This document shows positions 12,759 to 25,138 of a stretch of DNA of 64,000 nucleotides, piece by piece (positions within the stretch are counted from its first letter, which is position 1; every line of letters begins with the position of its first letter). The notes under the pieces are model-generated. The model had not been told where the DNA came from and did no database searches. It saw only the letters and a program-made list of their open reading frames with translations. The DNA lies in assembly GCF_000004075.3 (NCBI RefSeq), contig NC_026658.2, positions 1,488,001 through 1,552,000 on the forward strand. Reading direction: 5' to 3'. The stretch comes from Cucumis sativus (taxonomy: Eukaryota > Streptophyta > Magnoliopsida > Cucurbitales > Cucurbitaceae). The translations under genes and the position numbers were made by a program.

Positions 12759-15145
12759 TAAAAGAACGAAAATTGAGGTATTGAGCATAGAGACCAACAC
12801 CTAAACTATAATACAAAATATTAATAAAATTTTTAAAAAGAACAATTAGACATAAAATATTATTAATACAAAAGAAAGAAAAATTAATAAATATTGTAGA
12901 ATTTAGCGAGATTTACATTTTCTTTTTCTTTTTTAGATTTTATCCAAAAAAAAAATTAAAACTCCCTTTTAACTATTTTAGTAAGTATTATATTTTTATT
13001 TTCTTAAGGTGATTTTGTGAGCAAATCATAAAACCTACGTGTACATATTAGCTCAACGATACGTGGAAATGATGGTTTTAATTTGATTCAATTTTTAAAC
13101 CTATACTACGTATAATTGATGCCATAAAGATGATTAGTATACAATACGATTTGTTTTATGCCTAAAAAGAACTCCGTTTTTAGATTTTTGGTTGCAATTT
13201 CTTATGGCATTTGGCAATCCACATTCACAAGTTTTTTTCGTTTAAGATGTGTAATATGATCAATAATAACATTCAAGTAGTTTACGCTCTCAAATATTCC
13301 ATTAATAAACGAAAATATTAACCGCAAATAACTCATTGGAGTTAATGATCTACATGATTACAACAAATTTCAAAATCTAAAGAAAGCTCTAAAAAAATGA
13401 TGAGAAATACTTCATGAATCACAATGAATTAGTAAATAGACATGAAGAATCGATATACAAAAATCACTTTCATCAATTTGGCAATAATCACCATATGTAG
13501 TAGGACAAATCTTATCTTACCATTCACAAAATGACACTTTGTCATTAACTATTAAAAAAGAGATTATATATTATTGATGGATTAATTTATAAAAGAGAGA
13601 ATACATGACCATTAAGGAAAAAAAAAAGGGTGAAAGAAAAAAGCCAAAAATGGATTACTTTTTCAAGAATTAATAGTCCCTTCCAGATTCCATTACTAAA
13701 GAACTTTGGTCTTTACTTAAAAGAAATTAGAAGAAAAAGAAACTTTAATTCAATTTGTGGTTTAATTGGAAGTAAAAGAAAAAAAAAAACTGTAAAATGA
13801 ATGGGCAATAATTGCATTAAGCAATTATATATGCAAAAAAAAGAAAGATCAAATATGAAAAACTATATAGTAAGACTTCTTCAACACTAAACCCTAATTC
13901 CTCCCTTAGATTTGGGACTATATATTAAGAGTTCATATATATATTAAAGGGGGCCCTAGAATATAAAAAGTGGTGCATCCCAACATATATGAACCCCCTC
14001 TTTGTTTCTTTATGTAATTATAAACATTATTTCATTTGAATGATTGAGAAGTTTTTTCAAAATTGCTATGATGATTAATTGCATTATTTCCCTATCTCAT
14101 TATTCATTTCTCAAATTCTAAATCCGATTCAACTTTTTATATTATTGACCTAGTAACCGACGATGAAAATAATCTTATTTGTTTACTAATTAATTTCTTT
14201 TCTAGAGATTGAAATACTATATTTGCTCAGTACAATTACGAGTGAGTGTCGTATCGAACATTATCTAAATTACCCTAGACAAAGGTTATGTTATTACCCT
14301 TGTGTTAAAACTTAGAACTTAGATGGACTAAGTTAAAGTACTAATGACTTACCATTCTAGGACAAATTAAAAGGAAAGAATCGAGAAATTAAACAAAATA
14401 TAGTTTTAATCTCAACCATTTTAATCATAAACTTTTAAGCGCGCCCATTGAAATTTTAATTATATGTACATCAATGGAGCTGAATTTGTTGGAAGAGCTT
14501 TTTAGACCAAACTAAAATTTCAAGTTGATCGAGCTAGCTACTAGAAAAATAGAAGAAGATCTTCAACCCAACAATTAAGAAATTTTTTTGTCGAGTGTAT
14601 TAAATTTTGTATTTGAGCAGTTTATGAAAAAGAAAAAGGTGTAGAAGAGAGGAGGCAGCAGTACACAGCACAATGGGGGCGTAGGAATTGGAGTAATTAG
14701 GAAATTACATATAATTGAGTCCACACAACACACACACCTGGTGGATCCCTTTCCCTTCCTAAGATTCAACACCCCCACACATTATAATTATTCAATCCAA
14801 ATGCTTCTTTAAAGATAAAATACTCATAAATTCATGAACAACCATATATACAAAACCAAGTTTTTAGAAAATAATAATAAATTAATATTATATAACATCC
14901 ATATAATAAAAGTACTGGACTTTGTAAAAGTAGAAAACGAGTGAAATGATATCTTTAACTTTATTTTAATAATTGTCTCTCATTTCTCACCCTTAATCTG
15001 TTTGTGTGTGTGGGTAGAAGAGTACGTTTCACACACATGTTTTTATTTGTATTTTTGTGTTTGGTTGTATGTTAGAGGTAAATAGGTTTTGAAGAAGCTG
15101 GGGAGGATAGCTAAGAGAGAGAGAGGCATTTAGAGAAGAGTACTA

Positions 15146-15157
15146 ATGAGAAAATGA
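15146..15157 (+). promoter_or_regulatory. Minimal upstream ORF overlapping the CFL1-like start codon
   Basis: ATG AGA AAA TGA encodes Met-Arg-Lys-stop, and its stop codon overlaps the main ATG at 15154 (ATGA). Scanning ribosomes meet this start first, so reinitiation or leaky scanning would be needed to reach the main frame. It is part of the mRNA only if the transcript starts upstream of 15146, which is likely but not proven. Confidence 0.55.
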
Positions 15158-16273
15158 GTAGTAGTACTAGAGTCGTCGTTGCAAAAATGGGAACAATCAC
15201 AGAAGCTTTAGAATGCTCTCTTCAAAAATGTTCCTTAACCCATAATCATCATCATCATCATCATCATCATCAAACTCATCAAGCTCATCAACAACCTCTA
15301 ATTTCTTCTTCTTCTTCTTCTTCTTCTTTTTCTTCTTCTTCTTCTTCTATTCATCAGCATCAGCATCAGCAATCAACCTCTTTGGATCTCAACTCTCATC
15401 TCTCTTTGCCTTACCATTGGGAGCAATGTCTTGATTTAAAGGTTTTTTCCCTTCCTCTTTTCCTTTTTTCATTTATATATTCTTCCTAAGAATATTAAAC
15501 AAAAAAACTAGGGTTTGAGTTTCACCAAAAATCCCTTTCTGAACTTTTTCTATTGTTTGGTTCTACAAGTCATGACATGGGCTTGGGTTTGAATTTGAAG
15601 AGGAATAACCTATATGTGGATTTTTTTAAAAAAGATTATGTAAAAAAAATAGCTTTTTGAACTTTTTTTCTTGTTTGGTTCTCTAATTCATGAAGTGGGT
15701 TAGGGTTTGAATTTGAAGTGGAACAATATATATGTGGATTTTTTAAAAAAAATTATATACACAAAAATCCCCTTTTTAAACTTGTTTGTTTCTACAAATT
15801 AATCAAGTGGGTTAGGGTTTGAATTTGAAAAGGAATAATATATATTATGTGGAACTATAATTTTTGTGATTTTCTTTTTGGTTGTTGATTTGTAGACAGG
15901 GGAGATATACTACATAAATTGGAGGAATGGAATGAAGGCAAAGGAAGATCCAAGGTCTACAATAATAGATGAAGATTATCAAGATGATGAATATAGTGAA
16001 GATTACTGTTATTACTACTCAGACGACCATGAGGAGGAGGATGATATTAGCTCTTACGACAGCGAAGAGTCGTCGACAGAATCGACAAACATGAGGAAGA
16101 AGAAGAAGACGTTTGTGGTTGAAGAAGAAGAAGAAAAAGATGTATTGGTGGTTGGAGGCTGCAAGAGATGCCTAATGTATTTTATGGTTCCAAAGCATCT
16201 TCAAGATTGCCCTAAATGCAATAATGGTCAGCTTCTCCATTTTGATCGCTCTCAAAATCACATTATTCCATGA
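15154..16273 (+). CDS. CFL1: WW-domain protein, CURLY FLAG LEAF1 (CFL1) type
   Basis: CFL1 proteins of rice and Arabidopsis are WW-domain regulators of cuticle formation that act with HD-ZIP IV transcription factors. Two exons, 15154-15441 and 15896-16273, give 221 residues. The N-terminal third is low complexity: a His run (from residue 30), Gln/His stretches and two Ser runs encoded by CAT and TCT repeats. The WW-like domain spans about L85-R116 and crosses the intron: LPYHWEQCLDLK then TGEIYYINWRNGMKAKEDPR. The first Trp (W89) and final Pro (P115) are present, while the second signature Trp position is Lys112. An acidic Asp/Glu/Tyr/Ser region follows, then a basic KKKK patch and a C-terminal C185-x2-C188 and C201-x2-C204 pair that could bind zinc. 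The symbol is by similarity to the family as I remember it. Confidence 0.88.
15524..15860 (+). repeat. Three tandem copies of a ~115-bp unit in the CFL1-like intron
   Basis: The intron is mostly three diverged copies of one unit, recognised by the word GGGTTTGAATTTGAA at 15585, 15703 and 15815 (spacings 118 and 112). Each copy also has a CTTGTTTGGTTCT-like stretch before it and an ATATGTGGA-like stretch after it. Copies 2 and 3 share GTGGGTTAGGGTTTGAATTT exactly. The unit contains a telo-box-like AGGGTTT. Confidence 0.85.
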
Positions 16274-16392
16274 ACTCTTATTATTAGACAAATTAATCTT
16301 TTCAATTTCATTCCCTTTTTTCTTCTTCATGAGAAAAAATAGAGGAAGAAAGAGGAAGAAATTATATATAAAAAAAAAAAGAACAAAAATTC

Positions 16393-16393
16393 C

Positions 16394-16433
<40 letters not shown>

Positions 16434-16435
16434 TT
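16393..16435. repeat. (TTTC)n microsatellite
   Basis: About nine to ten copies of TTTC lie 120 bases after the CFL1-like stop codon, probably in the 3'UTR. Length variation here is likely between accessions. Confidence 0.9.
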
Positions 16436-19040
16436 TGGTTTGAAATTGTTTCCATGTGTATTTGTCAGAAGGGGGAGGCAAACGAGTTTTGGTTTTAGTT
16501 TTTTTTTTTATTATTTATAATTATTATTTCAATTTTTCTTAGCTTTTTATTATTATTATTATTTTTGTTTAATTTTGAAATGTAATGGAAAATGAAAGAT
16601 TGAGAATCATGTAATGGGTGTTAACATTTTCTTTTTGTTATTTTTTATTTATGATTACAAGAAAGCTTTATAGTTATAAATAATTAATGTGTGATGGGTA
16701 TCAAAGTGGAGAATTTGAAAAACACAATAAGATTATTAGAAAAAAAATAAAAATCGTTTAGTTAATATTTTTAAAATATAAGTCCTAGTTTAATAATTTT
16801 GACTATAAATATTGAATTAATGTAATATCAAGTTCTTTAAAAATTTGTATCTGGTTTTTCAAAGTGCATTTGTTAAATTCTTACCCTTTAAAAATGTTTT
16901 TTTATTTTTTATCCAATAAATTTTGATACATAACTATCAAATTCCAATTCTAAAGAGTTATTAGATGAAAAATTGAAAGTTTTATTAATTAAGGTTTAGG
17001 ATATCCACAAATTAAAAAAAGGAAAGAGATATTCGTCAAATTATTCCCAATGAGTATCATTGTTTGTTTCTATTGTGAGCTTCACCAATCTCAAGCTTTG
17101 AATTTCCTTCTTGACTCTTCAAGAATCTCACTTAACAACTCTTTCAACAGAAGAAAATATTGAAATCTATTTAAGTTCTTAAACACTTTAATTAGGATTT
17201 CTAATTATACTTAAATTTAATTTTCTATTTGGATTAGGGTATAGAATAATAAAAATTGGCTAAAAATTGAAGGAGACATGTTGAACTTATTTTGCTGGAA
17301 ATTGTCATTGTAAATCTTTGCATCAACTTCTTTCTCTTTGAAAACTTCTTCATTTGATGCATAATTTAATCCTTTGTCTCTGAATTTTTCTTTTCTGCTT
17401 TATTTATTCAAATATTGAAGATTTAATAAACTAACACGTTAAAGTTCAACTATTCATGCTAACCTAACTAATAAGTAATAAAGAAATAACTTTAATTTGG
17501 AAAAAAATTAACTTTATTTTTCTCTTGAACTCGAGATTCGACTCAAACTTATGATTTTTTTCAATAGACCAGTACAAACATGTCTTACCACATTCGAAAG
17601 AAAGGATTTGAATTATAAACCCACCCTTGAACGTTTGAAATATTAACACATACATGTCATTTGACCTATGCTTGCTTTGGTAAAAAAGTTGAGCTTATAA
17701 TTAACAATAAATACTATATTTCTAAATGTTTTTTTAATATAACTTTGTATTAAGATTTTATAATTCAAAATCGAGATACACGTTTAATCGAATAGACAAT
17801 TCTACACTCCTACTTATGGGTGTCAATAACCAATTGTCAATTACTTTATTCATTTGTTTGAAGCTTTATATATAGAGTCTTTTAAAAAACTTTATAGTTA
17901 ATTAACATGAAAATATTGAATAACACACAATTGTACAACGTATAGAACAAGGTATGTTTAAGTAATGTTGTTAGGTCAAGACGATATTGATATGTTAATA
18001 ATATTAAAATGAAACCGTTTATGCTCTCCAATAACGTACGAAAGTGTACAGTTTGGTATCCAAATATTTTAAATGAAAGACAGAATGGTGTGGGCTATTT
18101 GGATGAAATTGAGATTCAATTTGATTAACTTAACATTTTATAAATAATTAAGCATATAAACAAAAGTTAATTAATAGGTATATACAAAATGGAATTTGGT
18201 TGTTGATTGAAAATTGAATAGAAAAAATAAATAATTAGAGTAAAGTAAGAAGGAGGAAAAAGGTGAGTCTGACCAAATAATGATAAGTTGAAAAGGTGAA
18301 ATAATCCATATAATAAGATAAGAAAGAATTTTACAATTCACATAAAGTTAAAACTTTATTTTTTGGACAGAGAAAAAAAAAAGGATTCGAAATTGATGAG
18401 ACAGAAATATTTAAAAGGTTTTTTCAAAAATAAAAAAAATAATTATGATAAATATTTTATCTACCAATACATTTAAAGTATTACTTTTTATACAATATTT
18501 ATAATATGCATTTGATTTGTTACATGGGTTGGTTATTATATATAATTCTCATTTCACTTTTTTATAATAAAAACTTTAGCATTACATAAATAAAATAAAT
18601 TAAAAGTTAAAAACTAACCTATATTTTCAATTGTTGAATTTTACTTCCTCTATACTTTTAACAAATAATATTATTTGTTATTTGTTAGAAATTTTCACTA
18701 TAAACTTTGAAAACATATATATTTCACACCTTCTATTTTCTTCGATGAAAATTATTTAACAAATGTCAATAATTAAAAGTGAGCTAATGTATGATAATTA
18801 TTCGTCATGCGTCAAGTGGGAAAATTATTTATACTTCATTCAGATTAACGAAGAAGTGGAGAATGAACTGTTTTAGTCCTTTCATATTTGCTTCAAAGAT
18901 TATCATAATATTATCGAAACACAGACTATAATAATAACATATTATAATAATTCACTCTACGTCCAAAACGTTAGGTTAAAAACAAATTTGATGTCAAATG
19001 TTTTAGTTTTTACAATTTTTGATAATGAATGTGTGTACAA

Positions 19041-19066
19041 GGGGAGAGGGAGAGGGAGAGGGAGAG
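19041..19066. repeat. (GGGAGA)n microsatellite
   Basis: Four or so copies of a GGGAGA/GGGAGAGG-type purine repeat stand out in AT-rich DNA. No gene is adjacent. Confidence 0.8.
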
Positions 19067-19202
19067 AAATAATTGTAAAGATCACGAGAGAGGTGATTGG
19101 GAAATGGCGAGGAATGCCATCTCATAACTCATAAACTCATAAACTAAAAATGAAAATGGCAGACATTATTGTATATTACATTATATTCTATTGGTTTTTT
19201 TA

Positions 19203-19405
19203 GGAATCTTTTCTTTTCTTTTTAATTTTCTGAAACTATTCTCTGTGGTTCCGACATTATCTCTCCTTCTTCTTTCACTGTCTAAATATATTCCTTCTGC
19301 CATTAATATACTTCCAAAACTCTCTCTCTCTCTCTAACATTCGGACTTTTCATGTTTGTGGGAATCTTTCTCTGAAACTATTCTCTCTGTCCAATATCCG
19401 ACATA
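19203..19405. repeat. Diverged direct duplication in a CT-rich tract
   Basis: The phrase GGAATCTTT...CTGAAACTATTCTCT...CCGACAT occurs at 19203-19255 and again at 19361-19405. The whole interval 19240-19460 is pyrimidine-rich and resembles a 5' leader, but no start codon with a recognisable protein follows. Confidence 0.55.
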
Positions 19406-19764
19406 CCACCCTTTCTCTCTTTCTCCCTCTCAATATCACTCCTCTCTATACAGCATTTTAACCCTAACGTCTTATTACTCTCTACTGCTATACATTTTAT
19501 AACTTTAACCACTCATATCTTTGCATTTATTTGAAGGTGAGAGTAGTGTGTTAGCTAGGAACATTATATATATATATATATTTCAACCTAACGTATGGTT
19601 TTGGATTGGTTGATGATCTAATATTAGTTTTAACGAGAGAGACGTACATCTTAAATTCTTAACTAAAAGTTGTCTCATCTTAAATGGAACCAAAATGAGT
19701 AGGGACACATGCATGTTTATGTGAAAACTACTAGAGAGCTTATAAAAAGACGATTGCCATCTAG

Positions 19765-19905
19765 CCCAAAAGGCCCCCCTTATCGATGGAGGCTAAGGTC
19801 GAGGCTATCCTACCCTAGTTGGTCCCCTTGTGTAGGCCCGACCCAACCTTCTGGATTTGCGAAGAATGGTGGAAATCTTAGGTTTAGCCAGCTCTTTGTA
19901 TAGAA
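19765..19905. other. GC-richer island of unknown origin
   Basis: About 140 bases of clearly higher GC content than the several kilobases around it, containing AGGCCCCCC and GGCCCGACCC words and followed by a TA microsatellite. A short plus-strand open frame (19709-19903) crosses it, rich in Arg, Pro and Ser, with no family resemblance. It could be an inserted fragment of transcribed or organellar DNA, or part of a non-coding RNA; I cannot tell which. Confidence 0.4.
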
Positions 19906-22900
19906 AAAAAATGCTATATATATATATATATATATAATATTAGATTATAAGTTCACCTTTTCTAAAAAAATTTCCTTTTTAACATTTAACTTCAAAACTA
20001 AATTAAACATCCAAGTGTTTGTATACTATTAATGTGTAATTCTAATTGTTTTTACGAGTGAACAACTTTTCAAAAACACAAATACATCGAGAAGAGGTGG
20101 GTTATCTTAGGGTAGATTTTACCAACAAAAAAGTTAAATTAAAAATTTTACATGCCCAAGCTCAACTCAAATGAAACTTTTATGGAATTTTTTTAAAACA
20201 TTATAAATACAAAAAACTTTAACAAATTGGAAATTTTCAAACACTGTAAGTACCTATGGTTGATAAAATCTAAAATTTAAGTATATTTGATAAATATTTC
20301 TAACCTTTTGTCATTTACAATAATTACCCTAACCTAGGTATTCTCTTATGTTCTTTATAAATTAACCTAAATCTTTTAACACGAGAACAAGTTAGGGTTC
20401 TCTCTAACTTTGATGTTCTTTTAGCGAGTCGATGATTACTGCTCCCCTTAATCAAATGCAAGGTTGCAAAGACTTTTCACTTACTTTCACCCTCTAATTG
20501 TTCCTCACGAATCACAAAACCAAGTTCTCAACACTACCTCGATCAAACACATAAAAACCAACCAAAATAAAGGAAGACAACTCACAAAAAGTAAAAGAGC
20601 CAAGTAGTGAATAAACCAAATAAGACAAAATAATCCGTCCTAGAACATAAAAACGACTAAAAGACGAAAGATATAGACACTATAGCCAACAAGGGCTCCA
20701 AGAAAAATATACCTACCAACACACCATAACATAACCAATTACATAATTTATTTATTAGCCTAAATGAACTTATCAAGTTTTTTACTTTTAAAATTATCTT
20801 TTGAATTGTCCGACTCAATATTACAAAATATCTAACCTTCCTCGTATAACCACGTTTGTTTCGAAGAAATATTTTTTTAAGATATAAATTTCTTTTTTTT
20901 TTTGAATAATCATGTTTATTTTACACAGTTTTTACTTGAAAATGTCTTTAACTTTACCTACTATTGGTTAATTTAGAATTGATTTAATAGAAATTAATTA
21001 AACTTATATATAACAATACTTGCTTTTATTAATTTATATATTTTTTAAAATTAATATAGTTTTTTTCTTTGTTTTTTTGTTATTCGTTTCAACAAATACA
21101 TAATTGATAATATTTATTTTAATTATAAAATGAAAATAAACAAGAGTGATATATCTATGAAAGAAAAAAGACAAAAAAGTAAAATGGGAACCTTCTTAAC
21201 ACGAACCCTAAAAAGAAAAACCATGTTTTACGGGACACATTCTAAAATGCTCGAGAATCTTCAAATTGTAGACTATGATCTTATAATGCACAACAAATAT
21301 GATGAACCATTGAGAAGGATATATATTTATATATATGTGTGTATGTGTATGCCTTTTCATTATATTTTCTTGGTTGACAATGAAATTCTAATCATTTGCA
21401 CATCACTTTCAATTCTATCCTTCTACTCATTGCACAATAAGTACCTTAAAAGTATTATGTGAAAAAATTCAATGTAAAATGTTATTACCAAAGTGCACTT
21501 CAAAACTATATATCAACATTCAATTAGTAAGACAATATAGGTTCAAATTTCCACACTACTCTACATGTTGTTTTATTAATAATGGTGAAAAGGTTCAACT
21601 AATCCAAAATTAAGAAAGTTAAAACCTCTTAATAAAATAATTTAAAATTTAGAATATTCGTTAAATAAATTGTGTTGAAAGAGAATTTAATTCTCTCTTG
21701 AAATTAGTTTTTCAAAATAGTAATTTTTGTTTAATATAAAAATTAGCTTTTAAGTAGTTGTTAAATAATTTTTTAAAAATAATGACTTATTTTTAAATTA
21801 AACATTTCATAATTTATTCTAAAGACCCTCTTAGTCTATGAAAATACCAAAAATTTAATAACTTTATAAGTTTTAAGTTTAAGAACCATAAATCAAATCA
21901 AATCTCCAAATTAATGGCTTAGGAATTATCACTTTTATAATTGTGTGTGGTTTTGATATTTGATTTCTTCTGATGTGAACTTTTATTAATTAATTGTTTT
22001 CTAAAGGAATAAAATACATCCATTTAAATTTCAAACTAGTAAGTATATTAGTTTAAATTTTTACCATATAAAAATCGTATAAATTTATAAGCTAAACTTT
22101 TATAACTTCATGTTTATTTAAACCTTAAACTTTAAACTTTAATAAATGTATTAATTTAAACCTTTTATTACGTTTTATTTGGATACAAAGTTAAATGTAT
22201 AAATTGATACATTTATGAAAGTTCGTCAGAGTTATATTTAAATTTATATAGTTATAGAATTTCATGATTTAAATTGATACAAATATTAATTTAAGATTTA
22301 ATAATAATTAGATTGATACAATGTAAGATTAAGAGATTTAAGTTGATATAATTATTAACTCATGAACTAAATCGATACAACCTTCTACTCCAATATTTGA
22401 GAAAAAAGAGAGATTTATATCATCTGAATTTTTAAAACACATATATTTCATCTACAATTTTTTTTTTTGAGAATCTCTCACAAGATTATGAACAAATTTG
22501 AGTCCAAAACTTAAGTCCAAGTCCAAGTTAGAGGGATTTGGCCCAAAACAAAATGTAAACCCAAACCCAAACCCAAGTCCACTATTTCTTTTTTTCTTTT
22601 TAATCAAATTATCCCAAAACAATGATTCTTGAATTTTCATTTTCATTAATATTTCTATACAATTAAAAAGTTGTAGAGAAAGGAATGTGTATTTGATTTA
22701 CAAGTTTTATAAATGTATTTTTTTAGTTCTCACGATAGTAAGGATAGACCTATTTGGTCCTCATGTTTTCACAAGGTACGTTATTAGTTATCGAGTTTAT
22801 TCAATGTCTTTTGCTTTTTTTCTCGTTAATATCTAGTTTAAACATTGTGCGGCTTCGTTATGCTCTTCGAAGTTGTAATAAGGTGACTTACAATTTGGCC

Positions 22901-24217
22901 AACCATACTCTTATTGTTGTTTCTTCGTTAGGTTATTAGTCTGTAAATTTGCTTGAGATGAGAGAGCACGAAACGTTTCTTTAGATTATTTATATTGAAT
23001 GGATTCTCTGAAAAAAAAAAGCATGCATTTGTACTTACTAACTTGATCATACTGTAACTAGTGCGAACTTATACTATTCCACCTTGAGATTTGAGATTTT
23101 ATTACCTTACCCCACAAATTATATGAATACGTTGGTAATAAAAAGATTAAAAAGAAAAAAAAAGACTTCAAGATCAAAATATTTATGTTTCTGTCTATAT
23201 TTCGAAGTTTATTTTAAAAAATATTGAATTATAACAAAGAAAAAGGATATGGTAGTTTGGAGTAAGCACAAACAAAACAAAACCAGAAGAGTTCCATAAC
23301 AAAACAAATAAATTCACACAAAGAAAATGATAACCTTCAAATGCAACAGAAGGAAATATTTTTGAGGAAATATTTTTGAAGAGGAATAACTTAAATAAAT
23401 CTTCTAAATAGAAGCTCAAAGCTATTTAAAACAATAGGGAAATACTCACAAGCATCGACACAAATATATGCAACATGCCATTTTTTTATTTTTTTGTCAT
23501 AGTAAATGAATTGATTCATTTATATACTTAAAAGACTTAGCTTAGTGTACTCCACTTTTTCGTCTACTCAACGAGAGTTCTACGTATGTCTAATGTATTG
23601 CACAAACATGTGTATGATAGGTGTCCATCAAGTGTTGGAGTATCCAAGTGTCCAAAACATATCTGACACATACAGCCTAGCTAAACTAAAGTGTCAGTGT
23701 TCTTAGATAAACAAGAGGTTGAATAGCAATTGTGTTAGAATTCCATCCCTATAATTTTGTAAAACTCTCCTAAATAGTCTTCACAGCCGAGACTATTTAC
23801 GACAATTAAGAAAAACCGTGAATATATAAGGTTCGACAAAATTCTATAACTATTCTGGATTTATATGAAATAAAATAATTGCAGGAACATCAGTAATCCA
23901 AACAATAACATAGCATTAGCGATTAAGCTTATTTCATTCAAGGCTGCAGATATGGGAGAACCCATGTGCAATAACTTACAAATAACTTTTAAGAAATTAC
24001 AAGTCAAACGAGATTACACAAAGGGCTGATCCATAACTCAACAAATTTTGTTCCTAAAGTTTCAACAAGTAAAAGAATCACTTCTCAAAACATTCAGCAA
24101 TAGCATTTGGTGAGATTGTTTCATAAGATAAAAGCATATGGGATAACTGTTCTGAGTTAGAACACTGATGTTAATCCTTCTTCATAAACAAAAATGTTTG
24201 AACCTTGATATAGCTGC

Positions 24218-25135
24218 TTACCGATCAGAGCCGTCGTCGTTGCAGTTCAAACCATTATCAGTGCATGGGAGACAAGTTTTGTCCAGGCAGTCAGGGCAAA
24301 CAGTCAAAACCTCTGAAATAAGCTGGATCAAAGAACAGAGCCCACCCAAGAAATTATGATCAATAACACCACTGCTATCTACAACGTGAGCAAAATCAAC
24401 AAGTTTAATGGCTGGATTCGACTTAGTTTCCAGTGCAGATTCTTTATCATACACCATCAGCACTGAGCTAGAATAAAAATGGTAAAACTTCTGATTTTCA
24501 AACCAAGTTTTGAGCTCCAATAATTGTGCCAAAATCCCATTTGTACCACCATAAACTGATGGTGCAAAAACACAATCAAGATCATCCACATCAGAATCTG
24601 CAGAAGCGTTTGAAGAAACAAATTTCTTCAGAATAATCTTAACTTTCTCGGCCGAAGAGTTTTGCAAAAATTTCCTCTCTGGCTTCCAATATCCAGCTTT
24701 TTGGCTCACATGAATCTGCAATCCTGAAATCCTAAACCCTAAAGCCAAGCTAGAGGTTTCTCTATCCTTCTTAAAGCATCTTTGAATATAATCCTCGGAA
24801 GCTTGTGGATACCAAGTTCTAGAACCAATCTTAATATCCACAATCGTCGGATTTTCGTAATTTGAGATTAGATCCTCCAAAACAAGGTGAGGATGCAAGC
24901 CCGAACCATCTGATGCCGGTATATCTCGAGTTCCATGGAAGGCAGGGAAGAAGGAACGAATTTTATCAGGAACTTTGGTATTTGAAGAGAATGATTTATA
25001 GAAAGCCACTTCCTTCGAACCTCGTTCATCCTTCTGTAAAGGCTTGAAGAAGAGCCCTGAATCATCCACAAGAGGACCCATTATTCCACTACTGGCTTGA
25101 TGGCCAGCAACTTGATGATCTGGAATCTTAAACAT
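24218..25135 (-). CDS. IPK2: Inositol polyphosphate multikinase (IPK2/IPMK)
   Basis: The enzyme phosphorylates inositol trisphosphate and tetrakisphosphate (6-/3-/5-kinase activity) in the pathway to phytate and inositol pyrophosphates, largely in the nucleus in plants. The single coding exon gives 305 residues, close to the 286-300 of Arabidopsis IPK2alpha and beta, which are likewise intronless in the CDS. The inositol-phosphate kinase signature PxxxDxKxG is intact at P96-G104 (with D100 and K102); LVLEDL (residues 84-89) precedes it. SSLALGFRISG (128-138), the SSSVLMVYD segment (222-230) and KLVDFAH (244-250) are the later family motifs. The C-terminal 30 residues are Cys- and Asp-rich. 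The ATG is chosen because a splice acceptor lies three bases upstream and the first residues align with family starts. Confidence 0.95.
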   Translation of the reverse strand: MFKIPDHQVAGHQASSGIMGPLVDDSGLFFKPLQKDERGSKEVAFYKSFSSNTKVPDKIRSFFPAFHGTRDIPASDGSGLHPHLVLEDLISNYENPTIVDIKIGSRTWYPQASEDYIQRCFKKDRETSSLALGFRISGLQIHVSQKAGYWKPERKFLQNSSAEKVKIILKKFVSSNASADSDVDDLDCVFAPSVYGGTNGILAQLLELKTWFENQKFYHFYSSSVLMVYDKESALETKSNPAIKLVDFAHVVDSSGVIDHNFLGGLCSLIQLISEVLTVCPDCLDKTCLPCTDNGLNCNDDGSDR

Positions 25136-25138
25136 GGC

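Larger units (their letters stand above)
12357..15145. other. Spacer between JAZ10-like and CFL1-like genes
   Basis: About 2.8 kb, mostly AT-rich. It holds the JAZ 3'UTR, an imperfect duplication around 12680-12758, and many A/T runs. I see no coding sequence. The last 120 bases contain GT and GAGA-rich stretches and are probably the leader and proximal promoter of the CFL1-like gene. Confidence 0.6.
16560..23930. other. Long AT-rich spacer between CFL1-like and IPK2 genes
   Basis: About 7.4 kb between the 3' ends of convergent genes. It contains A/T runs, a GGGAGA microsatellite (19041-19066), TA repeats (19566-19582, 19914-19936), a CT-rich duplicated stretch at 19203-19405 and one GC-richer island at 19765-19905. 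Open frames at 17464-17655, 21130-21462, 22452-22646 and 23195-23419 have no recognisable domain or splice context and I do not regard them as genes. Confidence 0.6.

Noticed and set aside
16224..16520. 98-codon frame at the 3' end of the CFL1-like gene
   Set aside because: Overlaps the true C-terminal exon in another frame and runs through a TTTC microsatellite.
21130..21462. 110-codon Lys/Ile-rich plus-strand frame
   Set aside because: A/T-driven composition, a TATATA run inside and no family resemblance.
24862..25047. Open frames on both strands within the IPK2 coding exon
   Set aside because: Shadows of the IPK2 frame, which alone carries the kinase motifs.
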